A DNA stretch of 64,000 nucleotides from the NCBI RefSeq assembly GCF_937936315.1, contig NZ_CALGWU010000032.1, positions 1 to 64,000 on the forward strand, given 5' to 3'. A program made the position numbers and the translations under genes. This document shows positions 9,226 through 17,984 of the stretch, in pieces. Positions within the stretch are counted from its first letter, which is position 1. Each line of letters opens with the position of its first letter. The notes below the pieces were generated by a model. The model worked only from the letters and a program-made list of their open reading frames with translations. It searched no databases and was not told the DNA's origin. The DNA is from an uncultured Capnocytophaga sp. (GTDB lineage Bacteria > Bacteroidota > Bacteroidia > Flavobacteriales > Flavobacteriaceae).

Positions 9226-10101
9226 ATGAGTGTATTAGTCAACAAAAATTCTAAAATTATTGTACAAGGCTTTACTGGTAGTGAGGGTACTTTTCACGCT
9301 GAACAAATGATTGCTTATGGCACTAACATTGTAGGTGGTATAACCCCTAATAAAGGCGGACAAACGCACTTAGGCAAGCCCGTATTCAATACAGTTGCCG
9401 ATGCCGTAAAAGCTACCGGTGCTGATGTTTCTATCATTTTCGTACCTCCTGCCTTTGCTGCCGATGCTATTATGGAAGCTGCTGATGCTGGTATCAAAGT
9501 GATTATCACTATTACTGAAGGCATTCCAGTTGCCGATATGGTAAAAGTAGCTGCTTATATCAAAAACCGTGATTGCCGTTTGATAGGACCTAATTGTCCT
9601 GGAGTTATTACTCCTGAGGAAGCTAAAGTAGGTATTATGCCTGGTTTTATCTTTAAAAAAGGCAATGTAGGAATTGTTTCTAAATCGGGAACACTCACTT
9701 ATGAGGCTGCCGATCAAATTGTTCGTCAAGGTTTAGGTATTACTACAGCTATCGGTATAGGGGGCGATCCTATCATTGGAACTACTACTAAAGAAGCTGT
9801 AGAACTACTAATGAACGACCCTGAAACTCATTGTATTGTAATGATTGGCGAAATAGGAGGGCAATTAGAACCCGAAGCAGCCCGTTGGATTAAAGCTAAT
9901 GGTAACAAAAAACCTGTAGTGAGCTTCATTGCAGGTGAAACAGCTCCTAAAGGGCGTACTATGGGGCACGCTGGAGCTATTGTAGGTGGTGCCGATGATA
10001 CCGCCGAAGCTAAAAAACGTATCTTGAAAGAATGTGGTATCCACGTAGTCGATTCACCTGCTAAAATAGGTGAAAAAGTAGCTGAAATACTCAAAAAATA
10101 G
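9226..10101 (+). CDS. sucD: SucD, succinyl-CoA ligase alpha subunit
   Basis: The alpha subunit of succinyl-CoA synthetase in the TCA cycle. The 291-residue protein begins MSVLVNKNSKIIVQGFTG, with the CoA-binding Rossmann domain, IGPNCPG, and the ligase domain with the phosphohistidine loop TMGHAGAIVGG (His about 248). The ATG at 9226 is chosen because the in-frame codon at 9166 lies inside the promoter. The beta subunit gene sucC is not in the window, so the two subunits are encoded apart, as is common in this phylum. A strong terminator follows. Confidence 0.96.
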   Translation: MSVLVNKNSKIIVQGFTGSEGTFHAEQMIAYGTNIVGGITPNKGGQTHLGKPVFNTVADAVKATGADVSIIFVPPAFAADAIMEAADAGIKVIITITEGIPVADMVKVAAYIKNRDCRLIGPNCPGVITPEEAKVGIMPGFIFKKGNVGIVSKSGTLTYEAADQIVRQGLGITTAIGIGGDPIIGTTTKEAVELLMNDPETHCIVMIGEIGGQLEPEAARWIKANGNKKPVVSFIAGETAPKGRTMGHAGAIVGGADDTAEAKKRILKECGIHVVDSPAKIGEKVAEILKK

Positions 10102-10122
10102 AAATACTCAAACTGTTTGATT

Positions 10123-10166
10123 ACTGTCTAAAAAAGTTTCTTATACTTTTTTAGACAGTTTTTTTG
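10123..10166 (+). terminator. Rho-independent terminator after sucD
   Basis: A perfect 14-bp stem, ACTGTCTAAAAAAG at 10123-10136 paired with its complement at 10146-10159, with a 9-nt loop and a T run at 10159-10165. It ends the sucD transcript just before the next promoter. Confidence 0.85.
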
Positions 10167-10174
10167 TTCGATTT

Positions 10175-10205
10175 TTGATTAACTGATTCAATATTTGTAC
10201 TTTTG
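10175..10205 (+). promoter_or_regulatory. Promoter of the LACTB-like hydrolase gene
   Basis: TTG at 10175-10177, a 20-nt spacer, then TACTTTTG at 10198-10205, 29 nt before the ATG at 10235. Confidence 0.75.
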
Positions 10206-10234
10206 CACCCCGAAAAGTAAAACATTACATTACA

Positions 10235-11386
10235 ATGAAAAAACTAATATCTATTGTTTTGATTTCTACAATTATATCTTTCATCAACAACCTTTTCGGT
10301 CAAAAAAAACTACTTGATACTGATGTATTCCGTAAAAATCCTTCTGAAGTAACTTCTTTTGAAGAAGCTCAAAAAGAAGCTGAAAAAATATTGCAGTATC
10401 TCATCCAAGAAGAATTAATCCCTGGAGCTTCTATTACAGTTACCAAACAAGGAAAAACAATATGGCAAGCTGGATATGGCTATGCTGACCTTTCTAAAAA
10501 GACACCAATTGACCCTAAAACTACAATTTTTAGGGTAGCAAGTATGTCTAAAGCTATTACTGGGGTTATTTTGGCTCGTTTGCAAGAACAGGGAAAATTT
10601 GATTGGAATATGTCACTTTATGAATACATACCCGATTTTCCTGAAAAACCTTTTGATTTTACTGTAAAACAATTAGCAGGACATTTAGCAGGTATACGAT
10701 CCTACAAGTCAAATGAGTATACTCTCAACAAGAATTACACTATAGAACAAGGAGTCGATTTATTTAAAGATGATATATTACAATCAGCCCCTGGTACAAA
10801 GTTCTTGTATAGTAGTTATGGCATCAACCTTATTTCTTTAGCTATCGAAAAATGTCTCAACAAAAAGTTTGAAGATGTAGCAAAAGAAGAAGTTTTTAAA
10901 CCTCTAAATATGTGGCGCACTTTCCCTGATAGAGGTAAAATCATTCAAGATGAAGCTATTCCCTACACACGTAGTAAAAAAGGCCTAAACAAAGCTACCG
11001 ATGTGAACAATTATTTCAAGCTTGCTGGTGGAGGATTTCTTTCTACTTCTGATGATATAGCTAAAATGGGTACAACTATAGAACGCCACAGCTTTCTTTC
11101 TCAACCTATCCAAAACGAAATGCTTAAAAAACAATGTACTATAGACGATACTGAAATAAGTTATGGTATTGGCTGGCAAGTACAACGCGATTGGAACGGA
11201 CGTGATTATTTTGGTCATACGGGTATGGGCGTAGGAGGATTTGGTTGGTTATCAGTATATCCTAATGAAGAAGTAGTGATAGTAATGCTTTTCAACGTAA
11301 CCGACCCACAAATTAGTATCTATTTGCAACGCCTCACCGACTTTATTTTAGAAGGAGCTGAACATATTCCGTCTATTTATCAATAA
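10235..11386 (+). CDS. Serine hydrolase, class C beta-lactamase / LACTB-like family
   Basis: A 383-residue exported enzyme with an N-terminal signal peptide of about 22 residues (ending LFG-QKK). The beta-lactamase fold has SMSK at 103-106 (S-x-x-K nucleophile and base), YSSYG at 192-196 as the second motif, and FGHTGMG as the third (H-T-G in place of K-T-G). The order and the QLAGHLAGIRSY segment resemble LACTB-type peptidases and EstB-type esterases rather than true beta-lactamases. It probably acts in the periplasm on peptides or esters. It is a single-gene transcript with its own promoter and a terminator downstream. Confidence 0.85.
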   Translation: MKKLISIVLISTIISFINNLFGQKKLLDTDVFRKNPSEVTSFEEAQKEAEKILQYLIQEELIPGASITVTKQGKTIWQAGYGYADLSKKTPIDPKTTIFRVASMSKAITGVILARLQEQGKFDWNMSLYEYIPDFPEKPFDFTVKQLAGHLAGIRSYKSNEYTLNKNYTIEQGVDLFKDDILQSAPGTKFLYSSYGINLISLAIEKCLNKKFEDVAKEEVFKPLNMWRTFPDRGKIIQDEAIPYTRSKKGLNKATDVNNYFKLAGGGFLSTSDDIAKMGTTIERHSFLSQPIQNEMLKKQCTIDDTEISYGIGWQVQRDWNGRDYFGHTGMGVGGFGWLSVYPNEEVVIVMLFNVTDPQISIYLQRLTDFILEGAEHIPSIYQ

Positions 11387-11424
11387 ATATTCAGTTTTAT
11401 ATATTCTTTCCATACTTCAAAAAA

Positions 11425-11462
11425 TTGCAGAGGCATTTACGAAACGCCTCTGCAAATAAGAT
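11425..11462. terminator. Terminator hairpin between convergent genes
   Basis: A perfect 10-bp stem, TTGCAGAGGC at 11425-11434 with its complement at 11446-11455, and an 11-nt loop. On the minus strand six U follow (A run at 11419-11424), so it should end the pepD transcript. On the plus strand the following tract is weaker. Confidence 0.7.
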
Positions 11463-11484
11463 TTATTTTTTGGTAACTATATTT

Positions 11485-12939
11485 CTATTTTGTAGGAATA
11501 TTCTGAAGTATTGCTAACAAGAACTTCCAAAACTTCTGTACAGAAGCTATATTTACCTTTTCAGCAGGCGAGTGTGCCCCTTTGATAGTAGGACCAAAGC
11601 TCACCATTTCCATTTCGGGGTAATGGGTTCCTAAAATGCCACATTCTAAGCCTGCGTGGCAAGCTACTACATTAGGTGTTTCACCGAAGAGTGTTTTGTA
11701 TTGTGCTTTTACAATCTTCAAGATTTCAGCATCTACTTTGGGCTCCCAACCTGGGTAACTACCAGTGTATTCTACTTCAAATCCAGCCAGCTCAAAAGCA
11801 GTACGAATCGTATCAGCCAAATCATATTTAGAAGTTTCTGAAGCTGAACGAGTGAGGCAATACACGTTTATTTCGCCGTCTTTAATTTGTACCCTTGCTA
11901 CATTATTACTGGTTTCTACAAGGTCAGCAATCGTCTGACTCATTTTGTACACCCCATTAAAAGCTGCGTAAAGAGCGCGTAATACATCTTCTTGTTCTTC
12001 TTCTTCCATTACTTTCTCAGGTATCGCAGTAGGTTCAAGTAATACTCTAAGAGTCGGTTCAGTTACTGAATACTCATGTTGGAGTGCTTGGGTAAGTGTA
12101 GCTACTTCTTTTTTAAAAGCGACTTCGTCGTTTTTATTAATAGTTACCACCGCTACGCTTTCTCTCGGAATAGCATTGCGCAAACCGCCTCCATCTACAC
12201 TTGCAATGTGCAAACCAAATTTCTCAGTACAAGTGAATAATATACGGTTCATCAGTTTGTTGGCATTAGCATAACCCTTATGGATATCTGTACCACTATG
12301 TCCACCGTGCAATCCTTTTATGGTAAGTATATAGCCTACTGAATTATCAGGCGTATCTACCACGTCGTACTCTCTAAACGCCGATACATCTACACCACCA
12401 GCACACCCTATATCTATTTCGTCGTCCTCTTCGGTGTCTAAGTTAAGCAAATAGGCACCAGAGAGTATTCCTCCTTTGAGCCCTTTAGCACCCGTCATTC
12501 CTGTTTCTTCGTCAATAGTAAAGAGTGTTTCGAGAGCAGGGTGAGGGATATCCTTACTTTGGAGTATTGTCATAATGCTTGCTACCCCAATACCATTATC
12601 GGCTCCCAAAGTTGTACCATCAGCACGTACCCAGTCGCCATCTACTAACATTTTGATACCTTCCGTACTAAAATCAAACACTGTATCGTTGTTCTTTTGG
12701 TGTACCATATCGAGGTGCGATTGTAACACTACTGTTTTGCGATTTTCCATTCCTGCCGTAGCGGGCTTTTTAATGATTACATTGCCCGTTTTGTCTTGGT
12801 AGGTATCAAGCCCTAAACTTTTGCCGAAAGCCACCATAAAAGCAATGACTTTCTCTTCTTTTTTTGATGGACGAGGCACGGCATTCAAGCTCGCAAAGTT
12901 CGCCCATAACTGTTTTGGTTCTAACTCTGTTATCTTCAT
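11485..12939 (-). CDS. pepD: PepD, aminoacyl-histidine dipeptidase (M20)
   Basis: A 484-residue cytosolic M20 metallopeptidase that splits Xaa-His dipeptides such as carnosine. Two-zinc site residues are visible: H75 and D77 in SHLDMVH, D114 in GADNGIG, and E144/E145 in IDEETGMTGA, with the late H in CHAGLECG. The dimerisation lid domain lies between about 210 and 390. Length agrees with E. coli PepD. No TAnnTTTG element is visible upstream; the 80-nt gap to the patatin-like gene suggests readthrough from it or an unrecognised promoter. A terminator follows. Confidence 0.95.
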   Translation of the reverse strand: MKITELEPKQLWANFASLNAVPRPSKKEEKVIAFMVAFGKSLGLDTYQDKTGNVIIKKPATAGMENRKTVVLQSHLDMVHQKNNDTVFDFSTEGIKMLVDGDWVRADGTTLGADNGIGVASIMTILQSKDIPHPALETLFTIDEETGMTGAKGLKGGILSGAYLLNLDTEEDDEIDIGCAGGVDVSAFREYDVVDTPDNSVGYILTIKGLHGGHSGTDIHKGYANANKLMNRILFTCTEKFGLHIASVDGGGLRNAIPRESVAVVTINKNDEVAFKKEVATLTQALQHEYSVTEPTLRVLLEPTAIPEKVMEEEEQEDVLRALYAAFNGVYKMSQTIADLVETSNNVARVQIKDGEINVYCLTRSASETSKYDLADTIRTAFELAGFEVEYTGSYPGWEPKVDAEILKIVKAQYKTLFGETPNVVACHAGLECGILGTHYPEMEMVSFGPTIKGAHSPAEKVNIASVQKFWKFLLAILQNIPTK

Positions 12940-13019
12940 TATATTTATTAATTATTAGTTATCGTAATATTGTTTTTAGTATTTTGTCGCTAATATCTTT
13001 CACTTTTCATTTTTTCACT

Positions 13020-15251
13020 TTAGAACCAATACCCTATATTAAACAGCCATATTGCTTGCCGTATTTCGGGTGAGTAAGTGCATTTTAGTTCTATAGGTCC
13101 CAAAAAACTTTCAATACTATACCCTATACCATAGCCCGAATAATCAGGGTATTTTTCCCATTGAAAACTTTCAAAAAGATTATTATCTGCTTTAGCTACA
13201 TTAGCCAATAGTAACAAGTGATGTTTTTTAAAAGGTTGAAAATCTATCACCCATTCTGTTTTTAAGTAGTTTTTAGCACCAATACTCAAAAAATCATAGC
13301 CATAGAAAGGTGAGTAGTTAGAGAATACATTTTTATTATATCCTCCTAAAAAGAAGTCTAATGAATAAGTTTTAGAATTTCCTATCGTAACACCTCCTTC
13401 AAACCCTATTCGTGTATTCAATCTTGGTAGTATGGGAATAGCGAATGATATTTCTGTTTTGCCTGTGGTGAACTTATTAAAATTTGCATCATTAGGAGCT
13501 GCAAGTGCATAAAGGTTAAATTGTGTATTAAAAAACACACCTTTACTCGGAAAAAAACTATTGTCAAAACTATCGTATTTTAAATAAGAATATAAACTGC
13601 CAAAGTGTTTTTTTTCAGAATATGAAGCAATAGCGCTTACTGAATATATTTGTTCAGCATCAAACTGTACTTTGCGGTGTTCTGCACCTAATCCAAACAC
13701 AAAACCATTGCCTAAGAGCGTTTGTAAATACAATTGATTTACCCAATCGTAAGCCTCTACGTCCATTCGATTGAGTTCAGATTGTTCTATTCTATAATTA
13801 GATAAACGTCTTGTATTCAGATTACGGTCGAACTGCACAAATTTAGAACGCAATCCATAACTGATATAGAATCCTTTATCTACAAAATAATCAAACTGAT
13901 AGCGTATATTATCGCCTACGATAAGGTCAAGTGAAAGGAAGTCACTATCCTGTAAAAAATAGTTTTGAGTATAGTTCATCAAGAAGCCTGTTTTCAACAG
14001 ATTATCATAATGAATGCCAAACTTCAAAAAAGTACGTTGCGGATTTTCTTTCAAGAAAAAATCAATATGTTCCCCTTCAAAAGTATGCCTAATTTGATAA
14101 TTAATAGAATGGAAATTATTTGTTGCCATTAGGTTAGACAATCCATCATTCAGTTCTTCAAACGAAATTTTTCGATCCAAGTGTTTTAAGTGGAGTTTTC
14201 CTCGCAAGTAGCTACGAGTAAAGTGTTCGTTGTTATGAAAATGTATTTCTTTTAGATAAAAAGAATCTATTTTCTCTATAGGTTCTCTCCGTTGGGTAGT
14301 ATGTTTTTGTTGAGCAGCTATTTCACGCAAACGAGGCAAAAAATGTTCAGCAGCTATTTTCCCATTGTTAATGATTGTCTCACCTTTATCAAACGAAATC
14401 ACATTGAATCCTTCTATATTAGGTTTGATGTATACATCTGTTTCTTTTATTTTCTGTGGCATATTATCTACCATCGGGAAAGTTGTAATTTGCGAAAAGA
14501 TACTTAAAACTGAGTTGATTTCTTCTCGTTTTGCTAAAGGACTCTGTACATCTACCCCTATAATAATATCCATTCCTTTTTTTTTCACTTCGTCTACGGG
14601 GTAATTATCAGCTATACCTCCATCAGTAAGCCATTTACCATCTATTTCTACCAAATCAAATAGCGAAGGGAATGAGCCACTAGCTTGTATGGCTTGAGGT
14701 AAGAAGCCGTCTTCAAGTACTACTCCTTTCCCTGTTTCTATATCAGTAGCCACGCATAGAAAAGGAATAGGTAACTTAGAAAAATCAAAAATTTCATTCA
14801 CAGGATAGAGTAATTTCACAAATTCATTGTAGATATTTTGACCTTTCGATACTGCACGAGGTAACCCTACTTTGAAGTTATCAAAAGGTAATGCTACAGT
14901 ATAACGATCGTATATATAACGTTCGTGCAATGATTTTGCACGACGTGAAGTTTTGTCTTGCAAAAGTTTATCAAAGTCTAATTGTCGGAAGATAGAGTCC
15001 AATTCATTAGCCGAGTATCCTGCAGCATACATAGCACCTACCATTGCCCCCATACTTGTCCCACCAATGTAATCGATACGTATTCCTGTTTCCTCTAAAA
15101 CTTTTAGTACTCCTATATGTGCTAATCCTTTAGCTCCACCACCACTGAGTACTAACCCTACCTTTATATCTTTATTAACAGTGTTTTCTTGACTATAAAC
15201 TACTATATAAGGAGCAATTATAAAGAGTATAATACTTAGTAAAAATCTCAT
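13020..15251 (-). CDS. Patatin-like phospholipase with outer-membrane surface-antigen domain
   Basis: A 743-residue fusion. A signal peptide (1-21) leads to a patatin domain with oxyanion loop SGGGAKG at 36-42, nucleophile S66 in GTSMG, and catalytic D210 in DGG. A POTRA-like linker follows (about 330-400), then a C-terminal Omp85-type beta-barrel ending in GYWF, the aromatic terminus expected of a BamA substrate. The layout matches the PlpD/FplA type Vd autotransporters, in which the barrel tethers or exports the lipase. Both catalytic residues are present. It has its own strong promoter. Confidence 0.92.
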   Translation of the reverse strand: MRFLLSIILFIIAPYIVVYSQENTVNKDIKVGLVLSGGGAKGLAHIGVLKVLEETGIRIDYIGGTSMGAMVGAMYAAGYSANELDSIFRQLDFDKLLQDKTSRRAKSLHERYIYDRYTVALPFDNFKVGLPRAVSKGQNIYNEFVKLLYPVNEIFDFSKLPIPFLCVATDIETGKGVVLEDGFLPQAIQASGSFPSLFDLVEIDGKWLTDGGIADNYPVDEVKKKGMDIIIGVDVQSPLAKREEINSVLSIFSQITTFPMVDNMPQKIKETDVYIKPNIEGFNVISFDKGETIINNGKIAAEHFLPRLREIAAQQKHTTQRREPIEKIDSFYLKEIHFHNNEHFTRSYLRGKLHLKHLDRKISFEELNDGLSNLMATNNFHSINYQIRHTFEGEHIDFFLKENPQRTFLKFGIHYDNLLKTGFLMNYTQNYFLQDSDFLSLDLIVGDNIRYQFDYFVDKGFYISYGLRSKFVQFDRNLNTRRLSNYRIEQSELNRMDVEAYDWVNQLYLQTLLGNGFVFGLGAEHRKVQFDAEQIYSVSAIASYSEKKHFGSLYSYLKYDSFDNSFFPSKGVFFNTQFNLYALAAPNDANFNKFTTGKTEISFAIPILPRLNTRIGFEGGVTIGNSKTYSLDFFLGGYNKNVFSNYSPFYGYDFLSIGAKNYLKTEWVIDFQPFKKHHLLLLANVAKADNNLFESFQWEKYPDYSGYGIGYSIESFLGPIELKCTYSPEIRQAIWLFNIGYWF

Positions 15252-15278
15252 ACATTATTTTCTTTTATAAACTTGGCA

Positions 15279-15310
15279 CAAAAGTAAAAAATAATTAGTG
15301 AATTTGCAAA
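15279..15310 (-). promoter_or_regulatory. Promoter of the patatin-like gene
   Basis: Minus strand: TTTG at 15310-15307, a 20-nt spacer, TACTTTTG at 15286-15279, 27 nt before the ATG. Confidence 0.75.
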
Positions 15311-15409
15311 TTTATAGAACTATAGTAAAATTATAATAGAACTAACTTCCACAAATACTTGTAAAATGTACTTTTCTTAATTCTTAGTAGCATATATTAA
15401 TTTACTAAA

Positions 15410-16072
15410 CTAACATCTATAACCTATTATTACCCAATATTTTCGTTGGATATTTTTGCCTTTTGCTGAAACAAGAGTTTCTTCAAAAGGTAATTTTGTT
15501 ATGTGTTCAAAACCAGCTGATTTAAGTATTTCAGCTACTTCTTCAGCGGTATAAAACTGAAAACCTTCACGCGCAAAAGGCGCCTTCTCTCCTGTACTTT
15601 TATCTATAAAACCAATCGCTACTTTACCTTGTGAATTGAGTAAAGCGTGAGTCTTTTTGTAATAATATAATGGGTTTTCTAAAAAATAAAGAGTATTTAC
15701 TGAAAAACATACATCAAAAGAATGATCGAAATTAGGGAGCTTATCAGCAGCTACTTCTAAAAAATGTACTTTTTTTTGACTAACTAAAACGTTGTTGTAC
15801 TCAGTTGCTTCAGTTATCATTGCAGCAGAGGTTTCTACCCCTATATATTGTAGGGAACTTTCCTTGTTAAATAAATACGGGAGATGTTTGCCATTACCAA
15901 AACCTATCTCTAAAACTTTTTGATGAGGTTGCAGTGCTAAACAATCAATAGTACAATTTATCATAGCACTATTGGAAGCAAAAATAAAATTGCCTACTTC
16001 TTTGGCGTAGTCTCCTTCGGGATGACGAAATAGTTGTCCTAATAGACGCATATCAGTAATGGGAGGAGTCAT
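15410..16072 (-). CDS. Class I SAM-dependent methyltransferase
   Basis: A 220-residue cytoplasmic Rossmann-fold methyltransferase (Methyltransf_11/25 type). Motif I is VLEIGFGNGKHLPYL near 76-90, followed by an acidic strand end (GVETS), and FDVCFSVNTLYFL is the post-motif strand. The substrate is not deducible. It is monocistronic on the minus strand. A possible TAATTTTG element on the minus strand at 16113-16106 lacks a -33 box. The 158-nt gap to the patatin gene holds that gene's promoter and nothing else I can name. Confidence 0.8.
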   Translation of the reverse strand: MTPPITDMRLLGQLFRHPEGDYAKEVGNFIFASNSAMINCTIDCLALQPHQKVLEIGFGNGKHLPYLFNKESSLQYIGVETSAAMITEATEYNNVLVSQKKVHFLEVAADKLPNFDHSFDVCFSVNTLYFLENPLYYYKKTHALLNSQGKVAIGFIDKSTGEKAPFAREGFQFYTAEEVAEILKSAGFEHITKLPFEETLVSAKGKNIQRKYWVIIGYRC

Positions 16073-16131
16073 TATTTCTTATAGTATTTCAATTAATTAG
16101 AACGGCAAAATTACGATTTTTTGTATAATAA

Positions 16132-16163
16132 TTTGTGTAGTTAGTAAAAACATAGTACTTTTA
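16132..16163 (+). promoter_or_regulatory. Probable promoter of etfBA (TACTTTTA variant)
   Basis: TTTG at 16132-16135, a 20-nt spacer, then TACTTTTA at 16156-16163. The last base departs from TAnnTTTG. The same variant followed by CGCC occurs before lgt. It lies 53 nt from the etfB ATG. Confidence 0.5.
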
Positions 16164-16216
16164 CGCCTTTAAAATTAAAACATTAAGTTCAATTTAATCC
16201 TATTAACTATAAGATT

Positions 16217-16963
16217 ATGAAGATATTAGTATGTATCAGTAGTGTTCCCGACACTACTTCTAAAATAAACTTTACGGAAGATAACAAACAGTTTAACCCT
16301 TCAGGGGTACAGTTTATTATCAATCCTAATGATGAGTTTTGCCTCACTAAAGCTATTATGCTTAAAGAACAATTAGGGGCAAATGTTACCCTTGTGAATG
16401 TGGGAACACAAGAAACAGAACCAGTACTAAGAAAAGCTTCAGCTATAGGAGCCGACGATATCATTCGTATAGATGCCGCCCCTACTGATGCTTTTTTTGT
16501 AGCTACTCAGCTTGCAAGAGTTGCTAAAGAAGGTAATTATGACCTTATCATCGCAGGTAAGGAATCTATCGACTACAATGGAGGAATGGTAGGAGGTTAT
16601 TTAGCTTCGCTTTTAAACCTTCCTTTTATAAATAAATGTATAGGTTTGGAAATTGAAGGCATCAAAGTAACTGCCCAACGAGAAATAGATGGCGGCAGAG
16701 AAAAACTAACTGCTACACTTCCTTTAGTAATTGCAGGGCAAAAAGGTCTTACTCAAGAGAAAGATCTCCGCATCCCGAATATGCGTAACTTAATGGCAGC
16801 ACGCACTAAAGCAATCACGGTATTACCTGCTGAGGCTACCGATGTGAGGGTAACAACTGTAGGATTTGAGAAACTTCCTGCAAAACAACCTGTGAAAATA
16901 GTATCTGCCGATGATTTAGATACCCTTATTGATTTATTACACAACGAAGCAAAAGTAATTTAA
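16217..16963 (+). CDS. etfB: EtfB, electron transfer flavoprotein beta subunit
   Basis: The beta subunit of ETF, which binds AMP and, with EtfA, shuttles electrons from acyl-CoA and other dehydrogenases to the quinone pool. The 248-residue protein begins MKILVCISSVPDTTSKINF and carries the ETF adenine-nucleotide half-fold, with the IAGKESIDYNGGMVG signature near 116-130 and the docking loop LPLVIAGQKGL. Length is typical. etfA follows after 6 nt. No acyl-CoA dehydrogenase gene is nearby. Confidence 0.95.
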   Translation: MKILVCISSVPDTTSKINFTEDNKQFNPSGVQFIINPNDEFCLTKAIMLKEQLGANVTLVNVGTQETEPVLRKASAIGADDIIRIDAAPTDAFFVATQLARVAKEGNYDLIIAGKESIDYNGGMVGGYLASLLNLPFINKCIGLEIEGIKVTAQREIDGGREKLTATLPLVIAGQKGLTQEKDLRIPNMRNLMAARTKAITVLPAEATDVRVTTVGFEKLPAKQPVKIVSADDLDTLIDLLHNEAKVI

Positions 16964-16969
16964 TTAAAA

Positions 16970-17920
16970 ATGTCAGTACTCATATATATAGATTCCGAAA
17001 ACGGAAAAGTGAAAAAAAGCGCTTTTGAAGTAGCTACCTATGCTCGTGCAATTGCCGATAAACAACAAACAAAAGTAGTAGCTGTAACTATAAATGTACC
17101 TCAACCTGAAGTATTAGCTGCTTATGGGGTAAATAAAGTGCTTAGCATTACCAATGACCAACTACAACATATTTCTGCCAATACACTCAATCATCTATTG
17201 CAACAAGCAGTAGCAAAAGAAAGTAGTACGATAGTGGTATTTAGCGCTTCTTCACAAGCCAAAGAAGTAGCTCCTTTATTAGCTAATAGCTTGCAAGCGG
17301 GGTATGTATCTAATGTCATTTCTTTACCTACTGAAGATTTTATTGTAAAAAGTAATGTGTTCTCAAACAAAGCGATTAGTCTTAGTCAAATCAATACCCC
17401 TATAAAAATATTAGGATTAGCTCCTAATGCTTTTAAAACAGAAGAAAAAAATGTTGAACTTACAGTAGAACCTTTTGCTCCTACACTTCCTGATAGTGAT
17501 TGGGGGATACAAGTAATCACTACAGAGAAAACCTCGGGTAAAGTATCGTTAGACGATGCTACTATAGTGGTTTCAGGAGGAAGAGGGTTGAAAGCTGCCG
17601 AGAATTGGCAGATAGTGGAAGGACTTGCTGAAGTATTAGGTGCAGCAACTGCTTGTTCTAAACCTGTTGCTGATATGGGATGGCGACCTCATTCTGAACA
17701 CGTAGGACAAACGGGTAAACCTGTAGCGCCTAATCTCTATATAGCTATAGGTATTTCAGGAGCTATACAGCACTTGGCAGGCGTAAATGCCTCTAAAGTG
17801 AAATTAGTTATCAATTCTGATCCTGAAGCACCTTTTTTCAAAGCTGCCGATTATGGTGTTGTAGGCGATGCTTTTGAGGTAGTTCCTAAACTCATTGAAA
17901 AACTTAAAGCAAGACAATAA
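16970..17920 (+). CDS. etfA: EtfA, electron transfer flavoprotein alpha subunit
   Basis: A 316-residue FAD-binding partner of EtfB. The N-terminal ETF domain is followed by the C-terminal FAD domain with VVSGGRGLKAAENW, the GWRPHSEHVGQTGK loop, and AIGISGAIQHLAGV, all classical FAD-contact motifs. It is co-transcribed with etfB and ends at a strong hairpin terminator shared with the convergent mnmE. Confidence 0.96.
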   Translation: MSVLIYIDSENGKVKKSAFEVATYARAIADKQQTKVVAVTINVPQPEVLAAYGVNKVLSITNDQLQHISANTLNHLLQQAVAKESSTIVVFSASSQAKEVAPLLANSLQAGYVSNVISLPTEDFIVKSNVFSNKAISLSQINTPIKILGLAPNAFKTEEKNVELTVEPFAPTLPDSDWGIQVITTEKTSGKVSLDDATIVVSGGRGLKAAENWQIVEGLAEVLGAATACSKPVADMGWRPHSEHVGQTGKPVAPNLYIAIGISGAIQHLAGVNASKVKLVINSDPEAPFFKAADYGVVGDAFEVVPKLIEKLKARQ

Positions 17921-17939
17921 CAAATAATCCAAACATTAT

Positions 17940-17984
17940 AAACTTTGCCAAGGATTCTGTCCTTTGGCAAAGTTTTTATTTTTT
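17940..17984. terminator. Bidirectional terminator between etfA and mnmE
   Basis: A perfect 12-bp stem, AAACTTTGCCAA at 17940-17951 with its complement at 17964-17975. The inner bases AGGA/TCCT may extend it around a one-base bulge. A T-rich tract follows to 17984 for the plus strand. Confidence 0.8.
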